Of a DNA stretch of 64,000 nucleotides, positions 1 through 64,000 are shown one piece after another. The stretch's first letter is position 1, and each line of letters starts with the position of its first letter. Made by a program: the position numbers and the translations under genes. A model generated the notes under the pieces. That model saw nothing but the letters and a program-made list of their open reading frames with translations, did not search any database and was not told the DNA's origin. Origin of the DNA: Dugong dugon. Lineage: Eukaryota > Chordata > Mammalia > Sirenia > Dugongidae. The stretch spans positions 49,333,501 to 49,397,500 of the forward strand of contig CM057482.1 in the NCBI GenBank assembly GCA_030035585.1. Reading direction: 5' to 3'.

Positions 1-400
1 GCTTTGTAATACTTGCCCCAGCAGGGCAGAGGTTGAGGAGCCAAGGGCCAGGGAGAGAACTGCCTGCAGGCACGGCTAAGAGGCTGTCTTGATTGAAGAA
101 CTTGATCCTGAGTGTTCCTGAACCTGAATTGTAACCTGTTACTTCCCTAACAAACCCCATAATCGTAAGTATTGTCTGTAAGTTCTGTGTGGCCACTGCA
201 ATGAATTACTGAACTCAGCAGAGAAGTAGAGAGTGCCATGGACGGGGCAGTTGGTGTCAGAATTGGTAAAGATGGTGGAGAGAGGAGGCATGTCCACCTC
301 ATAGGAATCAGCCTTGGGCTGTTGCTCTTGATCCTTCTTCCTCCTTGTGAAGTTAGAGGAGGTCAGAAGCTGCCCCCATGCCATTTTTATACCTCTGTAC
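1..400 (+). repeat. LTR-like sequence at window edge, family not identified
   Basis: A stretch with aattgtaacctgttacttcc, a degenerate polyadenylation-like aacaaaccccataa and a following Gly/Arg-rich leader resembles the 3' end of a retroviral LTR with some internal sequence. The 5' end is cut by the window, and no TG...CA borders or target duplication can be checked. Confidence 0.3.
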
Positions 401-1164
401 CTACCAATAACATAAAAATGCTTACACTATTAATAAAGTGTTATCTGACTCTTACTCCTTACTATTTGTATGTACAGCTTTCATGAGTATCCCATGAGGA
501 AGACTGACAGGCAGGGCAGGGCTCAGGCAGTGCTGGGGTATCTGGCCATACTACCATCCTCATTTCTAATAAAAACTCAACAGCAGACACACTGTATCCT
601 TTCATGTTTAATGAGAAGGAAAAAAAGAAAAATATGATGAGCTTATCAATCTTGGATTTTCAAAGTTAACGCATGACATCTGAGTCTCTGGGAGTTTTCA
701 GACAGCTGGTAAGGCACTACAGGCCATTACTGTGGATGGCATTTGATCATCAGACGTGTGTGTCCAGATCTAGAATATGCAACCCCCAGACTCTATGACT
801 CATATTATGACAACTCAACAGGCAATAGTTTAAAACAAAACTCACAAACCAAGGATTACCTCAAATCAGAGAATTTTTTTTTTTAAATTATGAAACTGGT
901 TATTAGTGACCAGCACTGAAAGAGTGTAAATGAAAACCTGATAAATTTTAAGTGTGAAACAAATGTAAAGTACTATTATCACTGTTATGAAGAAAACTAG
1001 ATAACCACATCCTACAACCTGCATATTTATCCCATAATTTCCCATTTAAAAGCTTTCTACTACTCTACTACTAAGTATTACATCCCTGTGTAAGATAACC
1101 GCAGTCACTCAGGAGTTTTCCAGAGTCACAAAAATAAAAGGGTAAGTGCTTTGTTTGCTCTTAC
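400..1164. other. TARS3 intron 13, left part, nothing recognised
   Basis: AT-rich intronic sequence with no open reading frame of note and no repeat I can name. It begins immediately after the donor of exon 13. Confidence 0.6.
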
Positions 1165-63151
<61,987 letters not shown>

Positions 63152-63237
63152 GGCGCCCGCCTCCTGGAGGCCCGGTCACCGCGCCGGGTGGCTGTGACCG
63201 CGGCGGCTGCTGCGACAAGAATCCCGGTGAGGCGAGG

Positions 63238-63510
63238 AGGGGGCGGGGCGGGCCTCCGGGCACTGTCGGGGCGGGGCCAACAGTGGCTGAGTGTAGGTGG
63301 GGCGGGGCTCTGGGCACTGTTGGGGGCGGTGCCAGGAGGGGCTAAGGGTAGGCGAGGCGGGACTGGGGTGGAGGGGCGGGGCGGGCCTCCGGGCACTGTC
63401 GGGGCGGGGCCAACAGTGGCTGAGTGTAGGTGGGGCGGGGCTCTGCTCACTGTTGGGGGCGGGATCGGGGCGGGATCGGGGCGGGGCTGCGGCGGGGCCG
63501 CGGCGGGGCC
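63238..63510. repeat. GC-rich higher-order tandem repeat in the TARS3 promoter
   Basis: A block of about 90 bases beginning gggcggggcgggcctccggg (63241-63329) is repeated almost exactly 133 bases on (63374-63462). Inside each block a smaller unit built around gcactgt followed by a G-rich GC box recurs at about 63260, 63314, 63393 and 63447, with spacing near 54 and 79. It ends in short direct repeats of gggatcggggc. Every unit carries one or two GC boxes, so repeat number would set the number of Sp1 sites. Confidence 0.85.
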
Positions 63511-63620
63511 GTGGCTTGTAGCAGTGAGGGATGCGGGAGCCGGTCATAGCTCAGTGTGTTGTGGGAGGCAGGGCCGCTCGGTGGTCCGGGCCTGGGGCGT
63601 GGCCGTAGGGCCTGAGTGGA

Positions 63621-63950
63621 CTTCAAGTGCCTTCAGAGGCGCGCCAGTGGGTTACCATTGATGTCGCCATTCATCGGCTGAAAAATAAATGGTCCAAAAC
63701 CTGGGAAAGGGCCAACATCTCCATTCCCCGAATGGCTTCTCCCTTTGTCTTCGCGAATTCTACTATCACCATTCTTTCGCCTTTGAACCGGGTTCTGAAA
63801 GGTGGCCACTGAGAATCGACCTCCTGGGCCTTCGTTCCTCATTCCAAGGCTGCCCAAGTGCAGAAGCCTCTTGGACTAGGGCGCACAGAAGATACCTACG
63901 AAAAGTTCTATCTAGCCAGCACGAAATTGCTAGCTCCTTGGGGTTAGGGG
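63621..63950. other. Upstream flank of TARS3, no recognised element
   Basis: About 330 bases of non-repetitive sequence beyond the CpG island. Short open frames exist on both strands without recognisable domains. A divergent transcript is possible but not shown. Confidence 0.45.
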
Positions 63951-63951
63951 G

Positions 63952-64000
63952 AAACCCTGGTGGCGTAGCGGTTAAGACTGCTAACCAAACGGTCCCCAGT
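63952..64000 (+). repeat. AfroSINE, cut by window end
   Basis: Head accctggtggcgtagcggtt with gactgctaaccaaacggtcc; only the first 49 bases are present. Confidence 0.9.

Noticed and set aside
1..1164. TARS3 exon 14 inside the left end
   Set aside because: No minus-strand segment encodes the expected NPGDGAFYG-type strand, so the exon is placed outside the window.

Overview
This window is vertebrate nuclear DNA, almost certainly from an afrotherian mammal and most likely an elephant. The evidence is the repeat content: more than a dozen tRNA-derived SINEs of the AfroSINE type (a head with the words ctggtggc and ctgctaacc, a tail with gagtcggaatcgactc), an RTE-type LINE remnant sharing that tail, and several L1 copies with an afrotherian-looking 3' untranslated region. 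There are no bacterial features, operons or CRISPR arrays. The species call is inference; the mammalian call is certain.

The window carries one protein-coding gene, on the minus strand: TARS3 (formerly TARSL2), a cytoplasmic threonyl-tRNA synthetase paralogue. The promoter CpG island and exon 1 are at the right end (about 62.5-63.6 kb). Thirteen coding exons run leftward to 1165, all with GT-AG borders and mutually compatible phases. They encode about 578 residues in the simplest model: the coiled-coil-like N-terminal extension, the TGS domain, the whole editing domain with its four usual metal/catalytic residues, and the first part of the class II catalytic core through motif 2. The rest of the catalytic core and the anticodon-binding domain lie beyond the left edge.

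The introns are mostly layered retroelements. Intron 12 (1303-6527) holds L2 and an antisense L1 with a short L1 end nested in it. Intron 10 (8764-20863) holds several L1 3' ends, an ERV-L-like dUTPase-region fragment, a MaLR piece, an RTE end and a putative ERV LTR. Intron 7 (23943-36142) is an old L1 (minus strand) invaded by a solo LTR with a 5-bp duplication, another LTR, and an ERV-L pol fragment that ends in a palindromic LTR; the pol fragment was itself hit by a truncated L1. Intron 4 (39717-52196) contains a 7.6-kb near full-length L1 (plus strand) with a perfect 14-bp target-site duplication inside an L2. Intron 3 (52321-60510) has a 5'-truncated L1, a MaLR element with internal sequence, a MER5A-like DNA transposon remnant, and a SINE inside a SINE. 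All L1 and ERV reading frames seen are broken.

The observations most worth a second look are: inverted L1 3'-UTR copies that bracket TARS3 exon 8; the head-to-head LTR palindrome joined to an ERV-L pol fragment; a GC-box-bearing higher-order tandem repeat just upstream of the TARS3 start codon; and the unresolved exon 1/exon 2 junction with its in-frame 30-bp duplication. I saw no evidence of a wholly new biological system.
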